Positions 53,441 through 63,211 are shown, counted from the first letter of the stretch. The stretch: DNA of 64,000 nt from Neobacillus ginsengisoli (GCF_030813055.1 NZ_JAUSTW010000015.1:1-64000); one strand, 5' to 3'. The notes: generated from the sequence alone by a model not told the origin. Made by a program: numbers and translations.

Positions 53441-54919
53441 TTGACAAAGTTTCAAGACTTAGGCCTAAGCCAGGCCACTTTAAAAGCTGTTCTCAAAATG
53501 GGTTTTGAGGAAGCTACACCAATCCAAGCAGAAACGATTCCATTGAGTTTAGAAAATAAAGATTTGATCGGGCAAGCTCAAACAGGAACAGGTAAAACAG
53601 CTGCATTTGGTATTCCGTTAGTTGAAAAAATTGATACGAGCATGGATGCCATCCAAGGGATCATCATCGCACCGACTCGCGAACTGGCGATTCAAGTATC
53701 AGAAGAGCTTTATAAAATTGGAGCGGGCAAAAGAGTTCGCGTGTTGCCGATTTACGGCGGGCAAGATATCAGCCGTCAAATCCGTTCATTAAAGAAAGCT
53801 CCTCATATCATTGTCGGTACTCCTGGACGTGTTTTGGACCATATTAATCGTAAAACAATGCGCCTTGATACTGTAAATACAGTTATTCTTGATGAAGCAG
53901 ATGAAATGTTAAATATGGGATTCATTGAAGATATAGAATCTATTCTTGCTTCAACACCAACAGAGCGCCAAACATTGCTTTTCTCAGCAACAATGCCAGG
54001 CCCAATTCAAAGAATGGCCGAAAAGTTCATGAAGGATCCACAAATCGTCCGTGTTAAAACGAAAGAAATGACTGTTCCATCCATTGAGCAATATTATCTT
54101 GAAGTGATGGAAAAGAATAAATTTGACGTGTTAACAAGACTTCTTGATATTCAATCCCCGGAATTGGCTATTGTATTTGGCCGTACCAAGCGCCGCGTTG
54201 ATGAATTATCCGAAGCATTAACCTTAAGAGGGTATACAGCAGAAGGTATTCATGGTGATTTAAGCCAAGCAAAACGTTTATCTGTCCTTCGTAAATTTAA
54301 AGAAGGAACGATTGATGTTCTTGTTGCAACAGACGTAGCTGCAAGAGGACTCGATATTTCCGGCGTAACACATGTTTACAATTTTGATATTCCGCAGGAT
54401 CCTGAAAGCTATGTTCACCGAATCGGCCGTACAGGTCGCGCTGGTAAAACAGGTGTGGCACTAACATTCATTACACCGCGCGAAAAATCTTACCTAGCTG
54501 TAGTCGAAAAAACGACGAAGCGTAAAATGGAAAAAATGAAAGCTCCGACACTTGATGAAGCGTTGGAAGGCCAGCAAAAAGCGGTTGTAGAAAAAATCGT
54601 GCAAACGATTGAATCCAACAATTTACATTACTACAAAGCGGCAGCCCAAGAATTGCTTGAGGAAAATGATGCTTCAACAGTTATCGCAGCTGTTTTGAAA
54701 ATGTTAACAAAAGAACCGGACACTACACCAGTTAAACTGACCGAAGAGCAGCTTCCACAAAAAAGAGAAAGAAAACCGCAGGACCGTGACCGTAGAAGAA
54801 GAGATGATTCCAGAGGTTCATACAATGCGGATCGTAACAGAAAAAAAGCACCGGTAAAACCAAGAACCGGTGAAAAAAGAACCGGTGGAAAATCAAAACC
54901 AAGAAGCTTTAATCATTAA
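53441..54919 (+). CDS. cshA: DEAD-box ATP-dependent RNA helicase CshA
   Basis: Unwinds RNA in ribosome assembly, cold adaptation and the RNA degradosome. All helicase motifs are present: [44 protein letters not shown] and HRIGRTGR. A basic, Arg/Lys/Gly-rich tail (~430-492) binds RNA. TTG at 53441 is the likely start (492 aa). AAGGAG ends at 53430, only 1 nt before the alternative ATG at 53432 but 10 nt before the TTG, and the TTG start gives the usual [11 protein letters not shown]-terminus. Confidence 0.95.
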   Translation: MTKFQDLGLSQATLKAVLKMGFEEATPIQAETIPLSLENKDLIGQAQTGTGKTAAFGIPLVEKIDTSMDAIQGIIIAPTRELAIQVSEELYKIGAGKRVRVLPIYGGQDISRQIRSLKKAPHIIVGTPGRVLDHINRKTMRLDTVNTVILDEADEMLNMGFIEDIESILASTPTERQTLLFSATMPGPIQRMAEKFMKDPQIVRVKTKEMTVPSIEQYYLEVMEKNKFDVLTRLLDIQSPELAIVFGRTKRRVDELSEALTLRGYTAEGIHGDLSQAKRLSVLRKFKEGTIDVLVATDVAARGLDISGVTHVYNFDIPQDPESYVHRIGRTGRAGKTGVALTFITPREKSYLAVVEKTTKRKMEKMKAPTLDEALEGQQKAVVEKIVQTIESNNLHYYKAAAQELLEENDASTVIAAVLKMLTKEPDTTPVKLTEEQLPQKRERKPQDRDRRRRDDSRGSYNADRNRKKAPVKPRTGEKRTGGKSKPRSFNH

Positions 54920-54922
54920 TAA

Positions 54923-54956
54923 AAAAGAGCATGGACACTTGTCTATGCTCTTTTCG
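54923..54956 (+). terminator. cshA terminator
   Basis: Stem AGAGCATGGAC/GTCTATGCTCT with a short loop, followed by TTTTCGGTTTT. Confidence 0.85.
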
Positions 54957-55026
54957 GTTTTCACAACCTTTATCGTCACATTTCGAGGTCAACCTTTTTT
55001 ATAATACCAATTTATATCATCTTATC

Positions 55027-55188
55027 TTTGAGAATTGTCTAGCTCCAGCGCCCAGCGGCTAGTGTACTTCGCTCTTCTCCATGCGATAAGTCAACATCGG
55101 ATCGCTCCGCTCTCCGTGTTTCCTTTATCTCAGTCGAAGCGCTCCAGTCCTGTCGTGCGCTAAACGGGGCGCTTGCGCTTTTCTTATC
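55027..55188 (+). repeat. intergenic repeat copy D (longest)
   Basis: A 162-nt member: left end GAGAATTGTCTAGCTCCAGCG, right end GGGCGCTTGCGCTTTTCTTA. The middle part is longer and different from other copies. The right end reaches the stop codon of the leftward rhomboid gene. Confidence 0.85.
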
Positions 55189-55915
55189 TTTGTATCAAAA
55201 AACCAAGGATGGCAATGATAATAATTGCGCCCCAGATAATCACTTTTAATGGTGATTGGTAGGATAGTTTTTTTCTATTGCTTTCAGCCCAATTAACTAC
55301 ACTTTTCATTGAATCGGAAAAATCACGTTTATTAAAATAGGGGATAGCACCGATTGCAAATCCTGCCATTAATCCAAATAAATGAGCTGTAATATTAATA
55401 TTCGGTTGTAAAAATGTCATAATCAAACTAACAGCACAAAGAACGATGATAATTTGCGAGTTTTGCTTGCTGAGCCAACTTTTTCGGAACATAATGATGG
55501 CAAGGTAAAAACCAAATAAACCAAAAATCGCACCACTTGAACCAACATGCGTATATGTGATGGGTTCAAGCTCTAGTGTGGCGATATTTGCGATGATTCC
55601 GGAAACAAGGTAGACAACTAAAAATTTACCGCTGCCAAGCATCCGCTCCAATGCAGGCCCGAAAAGGAGAAGGGAAAAACTATTAAACACTAGATGGGCA
55701 AGACCGCTATGCATAAAGGTTGGTGTAATAAGCCTCCAATATTCCCCTTCCTTAATATACAAATTTACACCTGAGAAGGTTTCAATAAACCAGTAGTTAG
55801 GGAATATCGGCAGAACAGTGAAAAGATATAATACTAAATGGATGGCTATAATAATAGAAACAATCGGATAAAAGCGGATAAATTCCCGAAAGCTCTCCGT
55901 TCTTGTAAACATCAT
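55184..55915 (-). CDS. rhomboid family intramembrane serine protease
   Basis: A 243-residue membrane protein with the catalytic serine in THVGSSGAIFGLFG and the paired histidine in ITAHLFGLMAG; HSGLAHLVFNSFSLLLFGP is the typical segment before the active site. Six or seven helices are expected. Its position beside acpS matches B. subtilis ydcA. The start follows GGAGG with two adjacent ATG codons (55915 and 55912). Substrate unknown. Confidence 0.92.
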   Translation of the reverse strand: MMFTRTESFREFIRFYPIVSIIIAIHLVLYLFTVLPIFPNYWFIETFSGVNLYIKEGEYWRLITPTFMHSGLAHLVFNSFSLLLFGPALERMLGSGKFLVVYLVSGIIANIATLELEPITYTHVGSSGAIFGLFGFYLAIIMFRKSWLSKQNSQIIIVLCAVSLIMTFLQPNINITAHLFGLMAGFAIGAIPYFNKRDFSDSMKSVVNWAESNRKKLSYQSPLKVIIWGAIIIIAILGFLIQR

Positions 55916-56015
55916 AAACCTCCTGTTTATTCTTATAAAATCATTTTTGCCTTATTTTTAAACTTGTACACTATTATTTATGCATATTGCAACTTAATTA
56001 GAAGGAAGATGAACG

Positions 56016-56375
56016 ATGATTAAAGGAATTGGTATCGATATTATTGAACTATCACGGATAGATGATTTACTAACTAGACAAAAGAAACTGATTGACCGCA
56101 TATTGACCCCCAGGGAAAGGGATCGGTTTGAAACGCTTTCCGGTAGCCGCCAAGTCGAGTTTTTGGCGGGAAGATTCGCTGCCAAAGAAGCCTTTTCAAA
56201 AGCAATGGGTACAGGAATTGGAAAAAACCTGTCATTTTTAGATATAGAAATCTTAACGGATGAACTAGGGAAACCCTTTTTTAGAAAACCAGAGGTTCAT
56301 GCTCACTTATCCATCTCCCATAGCAGAGACTATGCCGTCGCCCAAGTAATTATTGAAGAGGAAAAACCTTTATAA
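56016..56375 (+). CDS. acpS: holo-[acyl-carrier-protein] synthase
   Basis: Transfers phosphopantetheine from CoA to acyl carrier protein, needed for fatty acid synthesis. The 119 residues show [13 protein letters not shown] with the metal-binding Asp and [19 protein letters not shown] with its Glu-Lys pair. The start follows GAAGGAAG. It is divergent from the rhomboid gene. Confidence 0.96.
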   Translation: MIKGIGIDIIELSRIDDLLTRQKKLIDRILTPRERDRFETLSGSRQVEFLAGRFAAKEAFSKAMGTGIGKNLSFLDIEILTDELGKPFFRKPEVHAHLSISHSRDYAVAQVIIEEEKPL

Positions 56376-56547
56376 AAATAAACACTTGGCAACCTCATTA
56401 GCATATTCCGTAAGGTTGTCTCATATATTCATAGGGAAATAGGAGAGACAAGGTCAGCTATGGTCATTTTGGAAAGCACATTATCCACTGCCTGATCCCT
56501 GCCTTTCTCTTCTCCATAATCATATGAGACAAGAAGGGGTTGAAGGA

Positions 56548-57561
56548 ATGAGGAAAAAGTTGTTGCTGCTTGCTTCGGGGCTGATGGTCATCTTTTTGCT
56601 GGCTGCCTGTGGTTCTAAATCACAAGATGATGTGGTGAAAGAGTTAAATGGAAAACTTGGGGACTTATCAGGATATAAAGTAAATGCCAAAATGACGTTA
56701 AAAATGGGAACTGATTCACAGGTTTATAACGTGGATATTTGGCATAAAGATCCTACTTTTTACCGGGTGAATTTAAAGAATGCCGGAAAAGATCAAAGTC
56801 AAATGATTCTAAGGAATGAGGAAGGGGTATTCGTCCTCACGCCTGCATTAAATAAGAGTTTTCGCTTCCAAAGTGATTGGCCGCAAAACAGCAGCCAAGC
56901 CTATCTATATGAATCACTGATTAAGGACATCATGGCAGATAAAAATGCCAAGTTCTCTACGACCAAGGATTATTATGTATTTGAAACCAAAACACGTTAC
57001 CAAAATAATAGTATGCTGCCAACCCAAGAAATAAAGCTAAATAAAAGTGATTTATCACCGGCAGTCGTTAAAGTGATGGACCCTGACCGGAATGCCCTTG
57101 TAACGGTTGAATTTTCAAAAATGAATTTTAATGCCGACTTTAACAAGGACGATTTCGATATGAAAAAGAACATGACACGTGCCCAGCTTGGATTACCGGC
57201 AATGGCTAAGGCTAGCGATCAAGCGTTTACGGTAAAATATCCAACTGCAGAGATTTCAGGAACAAAATTAATTAAAGAAGATGATGTCAAGGTCCAGGAT
57301 GGCAAGCGGGTTGTTCTGACCTATGATGGTAAAAAGTCATATACTCTTATTGAGGAAAAGGTCGCTGTTAAAGAAGCATCGATTACGCCTGAGGATGTAG
57401 ACGGAGATTTAGTTGATTTAGGTGTAACCATTGGCGCTGTTTCTGACCACTCCATTTCCTGGACAAAAGACGGTGTTGATTACATGATTGCATCGAAAAA
57501 CCTATCAAGGAATGAGCTTGTGGAAGTAGCAAAATCTGTCCAAGGTGATGCAGTGAAATAA
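56548..57561 (+). CDS. ydcC: outer-leaflet lipoprotein, YdcC/LolA-like
   Basis: A lipoprotein anchored outside the membrane: signal peptide and lipobox FLLAACGSK with Cys21. The 337 residues adopt the beta-rich LolA/YdcC plan (AKMTLKMGTDSQVYNVDIWH). The ATG at 56548 follows AAGAAGGGG; an in-frame ATG at 56524 is upstream of that site. In B. subtilis the homologue ydcC lies before alr, as here, and is sporulation-linked; the molecular role is not known. Confidence 0.9.
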   Translation: MRKKLLLLASGLMVIFLLAACGSKSQDDVVKELNGKLGDLSGYKVNAKMTLKMGTDSQVYNVDIWHKDPTFYRVNLKNAGKDQSQMILRNEEGVFVLTPALNKSFRFQSDWPQNSSQAYLYESLIKDIMADKNAKFSTTKDYYVFETKTRYQNNSMLPTQEIKLNKSDLSPAVVKVMDPDRNALVTVEFSKMNFNADFNKDDFDMKKNMTRAQLGLPAMAKASDQAFTVKYPTAEISGTKLIKEDDVKVQDGKRVVLTYDGKKSYTLIEEKVAVKEASITPEDVDGDLVDLGVTIGAVSDHSISWTKDGVDYMIASKNLSRNELVEVAKSVQGDAVK

Positions 57562-57576
57562 AGATAAATAACATCG

Positions 57577-57608
57577 CAGGCTCTTTTAAAGGGGCCTGTT
57601 TTTCTTTA
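57577..57608 (+). terminator. ydcC terminator
   Basis: Stem CAGGCTC/GGGCCTG with a loop TTTTAAAG, followed by TTTTTCTTTATTT. Confidence 0.75.
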
Positions 57609-57616
57609 TTTAAAAT

Positions 57617-57746
57617 TGAAATTTGTCTAGCTCCAGCGCCTAGCCACTCGAGGTCGCGTTACGCCTGCCGATGAAGTCAAAGAACGGCTTCACCGTCAGC
57701 CCGCAAGCAGCTGTCGGGGCTGATCAAGTCGCTTCCGCTTTTCTAG
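57617..57746 (+). repeat. intergenic repeat copy E
   Basis: A 130-nt member: left end TTGTCTAGCTCCAGCGCCTAG, right end AAGTCGCTTCCGCTTTTCTAG. It lies between the ydcC terminator and alr, transcribed in the same direction as both. Confidence 0.85.
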
Positions 57747-57816
57747 TGAAAAGGAGTATAATAATTTTATGATAAAATGAATCAATAGTTTATTCTGAAG
57801 TTTAGGAAGTGGAACC

Positions 57817-58983
57817 ATGGAAGAGCAAGGCTTTTTCTACAGAGATACATGGGCGGAAGTGGATTTAGATTGTATTCTCTCAAATGTTGCCTCTGTTAAA
57901 AAACTTTTGCCACAAGATGTGGATGTTATTGCAGTTGTTAAAGCAAACGCATATGGCCACGGAGATATTCAGGTAGCAGAAACAGCACTTGAAGCCGGGG
58001 CAACTTATTTAGCAGTTGCTTTTATGGATGAAGCAATTGCATTACGGAATAAAGGGATTAATGCTCCAATCCTTGTCCTGGGTGCAACCAGAGCAGAGGA
58101 CGTCCCTATCGCCGTCAGCTACGGTATTACGCTCACAGTTTTTCAACAGGAATGGCTGCAGAAGGCGAAAGAACATTTAAAAGCGAATGATCAGGTTTCT
58201 GTCCATATTAAGCTTGATACCGGAATGGGGAGAATTGGTATTCGGAGCAAGGAAGAATTAGCTGAAATCGAGCAAATGATTCTGGAAGATAATCGCTTTT
58301 ACCTCGAAGGAATCTATACTCATTTTGCTACCGCGGATGAACTGGATCAAACTTATTTTCAAACCCAATTAGAAATGTTTCAAGAGTTGCTCAGTGTACT
58401 AAAAAGACGCCCAAGGTATGTTCATAGCAGCAATAGTGCGGCTGCGATACGTTTTCCCAATGCCTATTTTAATGCGGTTCGTCTCGGTATTGCGATGTAT
58501 GGATTAACACCTTCTCTTGAAATGGAAAAAGAAATTCCCTTCGAATTAAGGGAAGCCTTTTCACTTAAATCAAGGCTTGTCCACGTTAAACAGCTTCAAA
58601 AAGGCGATAAAGTCAGTTATGGAGCCACATATGAGGCAGAGGGCGGGGAATGGATTGGTACCCTTCCGATTGGATATGCGGATGGGTGGATTCGTAAGCT
58701 GTCGGGTCTGAAAGTGCTTGTCGACGGGAAGCGTTCGCCCATTGTCGGAAGGATCTGCATGGACCAATGCATGGTCTGGCTCCCTTATTATGTTCCTGTC
58801 GGGACGACGGTTACTTTAATCGGGGAGCAATCAGGTCAATTCCTATCAATTAATGAAATTGCTGAAAAACTGGATACAATTAATTACGAGGTCCCCTGCA
58901 TTATTGCCCATCGCGTACCACGTCTTTACAAAAAGGGTGGCAAAATAACCGTTTTAAAAAATTATTTACTTGAAGAAAAATAG
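57817..58983 (+). CDS. alr: alanine racemase
   Basis: Makes D-alanine for peptidoglycan and lipoteichoic acids with PLP. The 388 residues carry the PLP lysine Lys42 ([10 protein letters not shown]) and the second catalytic base Tyr268 (SYGATY), with [10 protein letters not shown] in the C-terminal domain. The product feeds Ddl encoded at 49929. Followed at 59166 by the endoAI-endoA toxin-antitoxin pair, as in B. subtilis. Confidence 0.97.
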   Translation: MEEQGFFYRDTWAEVDLDCILSNVASVKKLLPQDVDVIAVVKANAYGHGDIQVAETALEAGATYLAVAFMDEAIALRNKGINAPILVLGATRAEDVPIAVSYGITLTVFQQEWLQKAKEHLKANDQVSVHIKLDTGMGRIGIRSKEELAEIEQMILEDNRFYLEGIYTHFATADELDQTYFQTQLEMFQELLSVLKRRPRYVHSSNSAAAIRFPNAYFNAVRLGIAMYGLTPSLEMEKEIPFELREAFSLKSRLVHVKQLQKGDKVSYGATYEAEGGEWIGTLPIGYADGWIRKLSGLKVLVDGKRSPIVGRICMDQCMVWLPYYVPVGTTVTLIGEQSGQFLSINEIAEKLDTINYEVPCIIAHRVPRLYKKGGKITVLKNYLLEEK

Positions 58984-59057
58984 GATTAAATGGCTGAAAT
59001 CTAACATAATTATGATATTGCGGATGTTTCGTGCATAAAAGCAGCTTTTATTGGCTT

Positions 59058-59075
59058 ATAATACAGTAGTATTAT
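59058..59075. promoter_or_regulatory. 18-bp inverted repeat ahead of endoAI
   Basis: ATAATAC and GTATTAT around AGTA, about 90 nt upstream of the antitoxin start. It could be an operator for autoregulation or part of a promoter. Confidence 0.3.
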
Positions 59076-59165
59076 AATTAGTCTATGCATTTAGTTTGAT
59101 TAGTGTTATTATTGAATATGGTACAGATAAAAAATGGTGTGTAGTGATGGTGGAGGTGTATGTTT

Positions 59166-59447
59166 GTGTCTGAATCTGGCGCAACTACGGAAATCTTAGT
59201 GAAATTACCGCAACATCTTTTAACCGAATTAGATGGTTTTGTGAAGCAGGAAAATGTCAATCGCAGTGAATTTATTTACCAAGCTACAAAAATGTATTTG
59301 CGCGAACGAAAAAAGAGACAGATTCGCGAATCCATGAGACGTGGATACATGGAAATGGCAAAGATAAATTTAAGGATTGCATCGGAAGCATTTCAAGCAG
59401 AATATGAGGCAGAACACACAGTAGAACGTCTTGTTAGCGGAGGATAA
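59166..59447 (+). CDS. ndoAI: antitoxin EndoAI
   Basis: Binds and inactivates the RNase toxin encoded next. GTG at 59166 follows GGAGGT (59151-59156) with proper spacing and gives 93 aa starting [10 protein letters not shown], like B. subtilis EndoAI; an ATG at 59160 is too close. A ribbon-helix-helix domain ([20 protein letters not shown]) is followed by the toxin-binding tail ending in [15 protein letters not shown] [11 protein letters not shown]. The stop is 4 nt before the toxin start. Confidence 0.95.
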   Translation: MSESGATTEILVKLPQHLLTELDGFVKQENVNRSEFIYQATKMYLRERKKRQIRESMRRGYMEMAKINLRIASEAFQAEYEAEHTVERLVSGG

Positions 59448-59451
59448 TCCT

Positions 59452-59802
59452 TTGATTGTCAAGCGTGGTGACGTATATTTCGCGGACCTATCCCCAGTTG
59501 TTGGTTCTGAACAAGGCGGCGTCCGTCCTGTACTTGTCATCCAAAACGACATCGGGAATCGGTTTAGTCCCACAGTTATTGTTGCAGCGATTACAGCCCA
59601 AATTCAAAAAGCGAAGCTTCCGACTCATGTTGAGATTGATGCGAAGCGGTACGGTTTTGAACGAGACTCAGTCATACTTTTAGAACAAATTCGTACAATT
59701 GATAAACAGCGGTTAACCGATAAAATTACCCATCTCGATGACGAAATGATGGAAAAAGTGGATGAAGCCTTGCAGGTAAGCTTAGGTCTCATCGAATTTT
59801 AG
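59452..59802 (+). CDS. ndoA: mRNA interferase toxin EndoA (MazF family)
   Basis: Cleaves RNA at UACAU-type sites when freed from EndoAI. TTG at 59452 after GGAGGA gives 116 aa starting [10 protein letters not shown], as in B. subtilis; the frame from 59431 is longer but atypical. Catalytic Arg25 and Thr48 are conserved. Nearly every visible motif ([29 protein letters not shown]) equals the known protein, so activity is expected. Confidence 0.97.
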   Translation: MIVKRGDVYFADLSPVVGSEQGGVRPVLVIQNDIGNRFSPTVIVAAITAQIQKAKLPTHVEIDAKRYGFERDSVILLEQIRTIDKQRLTDKITHLDDEMMEKVDEALQVSLGLIEF

Positions 59803-59810
59803 CATAAAGC

Positions 59811-59839
59811 ACGCTCTTTCTTTAAAAGGGCGTTTTTTT
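59811..59839 (+). terminator. endoA terminator 1
   Basis: Stem ACGCTCTTT/AAAGGGCGT followed by seven T. Confidence 0.85.
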
Positions 59840-59870
59840 ATACATATCCCTGCCCTCATATTTCTGCTTA

Positions 59871-59899
59871 AGCAAGCTAATCAGCTTGCTTTTTTTTTA
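59871..59899 (+). terminator. endoA terminator 2
   Basis: Stem AGCAAGCT/AGCTTGCT with an AATC loop, followed by nine T. It stands 30 nt after the first terminator. Confidence 0.85.
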
Positions 59900-60261
59900 T
59901 CGTTAAGGGAAATTTTCTAAACTTGTGGATAACTGTTCAGAAAATGTTTGTATATTATTTGTAAGAGTTAAGCTTTAAGGGGAGTCATGATGGGTTTTGA
60001 AAAAGCTTCTGATCGTTTTTCTTGACCTATACTGTGATAACATAAAAGAAACAGAGTAAAAAAGCAGCAGTTGTGGAGCAAGTCAGGGGACAGGAAAGTG
60101 TCTTTCATAAGGCTCCTAAAGACAAAATTCCACAAGCGAACATTGGAAATGTCCTTCAAAAGGTTCTTAAGGGAAAAATTCCTTATTAAAAGTGCTTGGT
60201 GGGCGAATTGCTCCATTAATGAAACAAGGAATTGGATTTGATACAATATGGAAAAAAGAAG
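59900..60261 (+). other. gene-free gap where B. subtilis carries rsb-sigB
   Basis: Contains no intact gene. An open stretch at 60046-60189 (KAAVVEQVRGQESVFHKAPK onward) ends at TAA. The tex frame is open from 60192 (GGRIAPLMKQGIGFDTIWKK). Together they look like the rest of a degraded gene that I do not recognise. A single perfect DnaA-box sequence TGTGGATAA lies at 59924-59932. Confidence 0.45.
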
Positions 60262-60275
60262 TGGAGGATTATTTT

Positions 60276-62450
60276 GTGAATGATACAGTTGTAAAAGACG
60301 AACAACTTTACGGAAAAATAGCGGCAGAGCAGGCGATTACCTTTAAACAAGTAAAAAGTGTTATTTCATTATTAAATGAAGGGAATACGGTACCCTTTAT
60401 TGCCCGCTATCGAAAAGAAATGACAGGCGCTCTTGATGAAGTTCAGATACGGAATATATTAGAACGCTGGCAGTATATTCAAAACCTGGAGCAAAGAAAG
60501 GAAGAAGTTCTCCGTATTATTGCCGAACAAGGCAAATTAACAGATGAGTTAGCCAAAAAGATTACCACTGCTGAAAAACTTCAGGAAGTCGAAGATTTAT
60601 ACCGTCCATATAAACAAAAGAGACGGACAAAGGCGACGGTTGCCAAAGAAAAGGGTCTTGAACCGTTAGCGGAATGGTTATTAACTTTTTCTAAGGAAAG
60701 CATCGAAGAAAAAGCAAAGGAATTTTTATCCGAAGAAAAAGAAGTTCTTACGATTGAGGAGGCTGTTGCAGGGGCAAAAGACATCATTGCTGAAATGGTT
60801 TCCGATGATGCGGAAGGCCGTAAATGGATTAGGAAAGAGACCTTCAAGTCAGGTACTGTAGCCTCTACAGTGAAAGAAGAGGAAAAGGACGAGAAAAAGG
60901 TTTATGAAATGTACTATGAGTATGAGGAGCCTGTAAACAAAATTGTTCCTCACCGAAGCCTTGCTTTAAATCGCGGGGAAAAGGAAGAAATTCTGCGGGT
61001 TTCGATTAAGATGAATATGGAATTAATCCTGTCCTATCTTTCGAAAAAATGGATTCGCAATCAGTATTCACCTGCAGCGGCACTTGTTTTAGAAGCAATT
61101 GAAGATAGTTATAAAAGACTTATTCAACCCTCAATCGAGAGAGAAATCCGCAGTGAACTAACTGACAAAGCGGAAGAACAAGCGATACATATATTCTCTG
61201 AAAATCTCCGTAATTTGCTGCTGCAGCCGCCGTTAAAAGGAAAAGTCGTGATCGGAGTGGACCCGGCATACCGGACAGGCTGTAAACTGGCAGTGGTTGA
61301 TGAAACAGGGAAGGTTTTAAAAATAGATGTTATTTACCCGCATCCGCCTGTTAATAAAACAAAGGAAGCCAGAGAAAAATTTATATCTATCCTGCGAGAC
61401 TATAAAGTGGAAATGGCGGCAATCGGTAACGGAACAGCTTCAAGGGAAACAGAGCAGTTTGTTGCTGATATTTTAAAAGAAATGAATGAAGAAATCTTTT
61501 ACCTCATCGTTAATGAAGCGGGTGCGAGCGTCTATTCGGCATCGGATCTTGCCAGGGAGGAATTTCCGAATTTCCAGGTAGAAGAGCGAAGTGCGGTTTC
61601 AATCGCCAGACGATTGCAAGATCCGCTTGCTGAATTGGTTAAAATTGACCCTAAATCAGTGGGAGTCGGTCAATACCAGCATGATGTTTCCCAGAAGCGA
61701 CTTTCTGAATCCTTGCATTTTGTCGTGGAAACGGCAGTTAACCGGGTAGGTGTAAATGTAAATACCGCCTCATCTTCACTTTTGCAGTATGTGGCAGGAT
61801 TAACGAAAACAGCTGCAAATAATATTGTGAAAAAGCGTGAAGAGGAAGGGAAATTTACAAGCAGGATCCAACTAAAGAAAGTGCCACGTCTTGGTGCAAA
61901 GACATATGAACAGGCGATTGGTTTCTTGCGGGTGTTAGATGGAAAACAGCCGCTGGACCGTACGGGAATACACCCTGAAAACTACGAAGAAGTAAAAAAA
62001 TTATTATCCAAGCTTGGTTTTTCAGGTGATGATTTGGGAACAAACGAGTTAAGGGAATCTTTAAACGGTCTAGATCTTAAAGTGACAGCAGAAGAGCTAT
62101 CAATTGGAGAGCTAACGTTAAAAGATATTATCGATGCATTAGTTAGACCCGAAAGAGATCCCCGTGATGATTTACCTCGCCCGCTACTGAAAAAGGATGT
62201 TTTAAAATTAGAAGACTTAAAAGCGGGAATGGAACTTCAAGGTACGGTTCGAAATGTTGTTGACTTTGGGGCTTTTGTTGATATTGGTGTCAAACAGGAT
62301 GGTCTTGTTCATATTTCAAAATTAAGCAATCGATTTGTTAAACATCCATTGGACATCGTATCTGTGGGAGATGTTGTGACGGTCTGGGTTGATTCAGTGG
62401 ATATGAATAAAGGACGCGTCGCATTAACGATGCTGCCGCCGGGAGAATAA
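60276..62450 (+). CDS. tex: Tex family RNA-binding transcriptional accessory protein
   Basis: GTG at 60276 follows GGAGG (60262-60266) and gives 724 aa, the normal Tex length. The frame is open back to 60192, but those residues are atypical. Domains in order: N-terminal helical HTH-like part, YqgF/RuvC-like domain (VIGVDPAYRTGCKLAVVDETG), helix-hairpin-helix pair (LQYVAGLTKTAANNIVKKRE) and a C-terminal S1 RNA-binding domain (GMELQGTVRNVVDFGAFVDI). It acts in the cytoplasm on nucleic acid. The position before cmpA matches B. subtilis ydcI. Confidence 0.95.
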   Translation: MNDTVVKDEQLYGKIAAEQAITFKQVKSVISLLNEGNTVPFIARYRKEMTGALDEVQIRNILERWQYIQNLEQRKEEVLRIIAEQGKLTDELAKKITTAEKLQEVEDLYRPYKQKRRTKATVAKEKGLEPLAEWLLTFSKESIEEKAKEFLSEEKEVLTIEEAVAGAKDIIAEMVSDDAEGRKWIRKETFKSGTVASTVKEEEKDEKKVYEMYYEYEEPVNKIVPHRSLALNRGEKEEILRVSIKMNMELILSYLSKKWIRNQYSPAAALVLEAIEDSYKRLIQPSIEREIRSELTDKAEEQAIHIFSENLRNLLLQPPLKGKVVIGVDPAYRTGCKLAVVDETGKVLKIDVIYPHPPVNKTKEAREKFISILRDYKVEMAAIGNGTASRETEQFVADILKEMNEEIFYLIVNEAGASVYSASDLAREEFPNFQVEERSAVSIARRLQDPLAELVKIDPKSVGVGQYQHDVSQKRLSESLHFVVETAVNRVGVNVNTASSSLLQYVAGLTKTAANNIVKKREEEGKFTSRIQLKKVPRLGAKTYEQAIGFLRVLDGKQPLDRTGIHPENYEEVKKLLSKLGFSGDDLGTNELRESLNGLDLKVTAEELSIGELTLKDIIDALVRPERDPRDDLPRPLLKKDVLKLEDLKAGMELQGTVRNVVDFGAFVDIGVKQDGLVHISKLSNRFVKHPLDIVSVGDVVTVWVDSVDMNKGRVALTMLPPGE

Positions 62451-62452
62451 TA

Positions 62453-62486
62453 AGAAACACTGCTTTTAGGAGCAGTGTTTCTTTCT
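62453..62486 (+). terminator. tex terminator
   Basis: A 12-bp perfect stem AGAAACACTGCT/AGCAGTGTTTCT with the loop TTTAGG, followed by TTCT. The cmpA stop codon of the other strand lies in its loop. Confidence 0.85.
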
Positions 62487-62579
62487 GTAAAAAAACCAGC
62501 ATTGGTTTAAAAGCTTTATTTGATAGCGGTCTTTCTCGTAAAAGGCTCTTTTCATTTGGTTTTGAAACCAAGTTGGCAT
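62466..62579 (-). CDS. cmpA: cortex morphogenetic protein CmpA
   Basis: A 37-codon gene easily missed by length cut-offs. The product starts MPTWFQNQMKRAFYEKD and ends LLNQCWFFYRKKHCS, which matches CmpA, the small sporulation protein that adjusts spore coat and cortex assembly with SpoIVA and ClpXP. The start follows a good GGGAGG site (62587-62592, complement). The location between tex and the SprT-like gene on the opposite strand matches B. subtilis. Confidence 0.92.
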   Translation of the reverse strand: MPTWFQNQMKRAFYEKDRYQIKLLNQCWFFYRKKHCS

Positions 62580-62670
62580 TGTAAAACCTCCCGAAAAGTA
62601 CTTCATTTAGGTATATACAATATATGCTATAATAGGTTGTCACGTTCTTCTAAGAAGTGAGGGGAGAAAA

Positions 62671-63144
62671 TTGGAAGAGAAAGAGCTGCAGGAATTAGTG
62701 GAGAAATTATCATTCGAAGCATTTGGAAAGCCGTTTAGGCACGGGGCTTCGTTTAATTCCAAACTGCGAACAACAGGCGGAAGGTATCTATTAGGCACTC
62801 ATAATATTGAAATCAATAAAAAATATTTAGAGCAATTAGGAGAAAGCGAATTAATCGGCATTATTAAACATGAACTTTGCCATTATCATCTGCATCTTGA
62901 AGGCAAAGGCTATCAGCATCGCGATCAGGAGTTTAAATCGTTATTAAAAAAAGTAGGGGCACCCCGGTTTTGCAGCTCGCTTAGAGAAATGCCGAAGAAA
63001 CGCTCTTCTAAAAAGATCCTCATATATGAATGCACAAAATGTCATTTTCACTTCAAAAGAAAAAGGAGTATTGATACAAGTAGATATGTTTGTGGGAAAT
63101 GCAGAGGGAAATTAAAGAAAATCAAAGAAATGCTCTTGGAGTAA
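62671..63144 (+). CDS. SprT-like zinc metalloprotein (YdcK)
   Basis: A 157-residue member of the SprT family. It has the zinc-metalloprotease helix [15 protein letters not shown] (HExxH with a third His) and a C-terminal zinc ribbon with two CxxC pairs (CTKC and CGKC). The start is TTG at 62671 after GAGGGGAG. Related to the SPRTN protease core, but bacterial function is unproven. It is the last protein gene before the second tRNA cluster. Confidence 0.92.
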   Translation: MEEKELQELVEKLSFEAFGKPFRHGASFNSKLRTTGGRYLLGTHNIEINKKYLEQLGESELIGIIKHELCHYHLHLEGKGYQHRDQEFKSLLKKVGAPRFCSSLREMPKKRSSKKILIYECTKCHFHFKRKRSIDTSRYVCGKCRGKLKKIKEMLLE

Positions 63145-63182
63145 GAATAAATTTTGGAAAAAATCTTTATCTAAAAATCATA

Positions 63183-63211
63183 TTGACTTTATATTGTATC
63201 GTCATTATAAT
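63183..63211 (+). promoter_or_regulatory. promoter of tRNA cluster 2
   Basis: -35 TTGACT (63183-63188), 17-bp spacer and a perfect -10 TATAAT (63206-63211), about 50 nt before tRNA-Asn. Confidence 0.88.

Noticed and set aside
59924..59932. DnaA-box sequence TGTGGATAA as a possible replication origin
   Set aside because: A single box without clustered repeats, an AT-rich unwinding element or dnaA/dnaN nearby; expected by chance.
59968..60246. 92-codon minus-strand frame between endoA and tex
   Set aside because: No ribosome site, no family features, and it overlaps the degraded plus-strand stretches; left as uncertain debris.
60192..60275. N-terminal extension of Tex
   Set aside because: GTG at 60276 has a well-spaced GGAGG and restores the family length; the extension residues are atypical.
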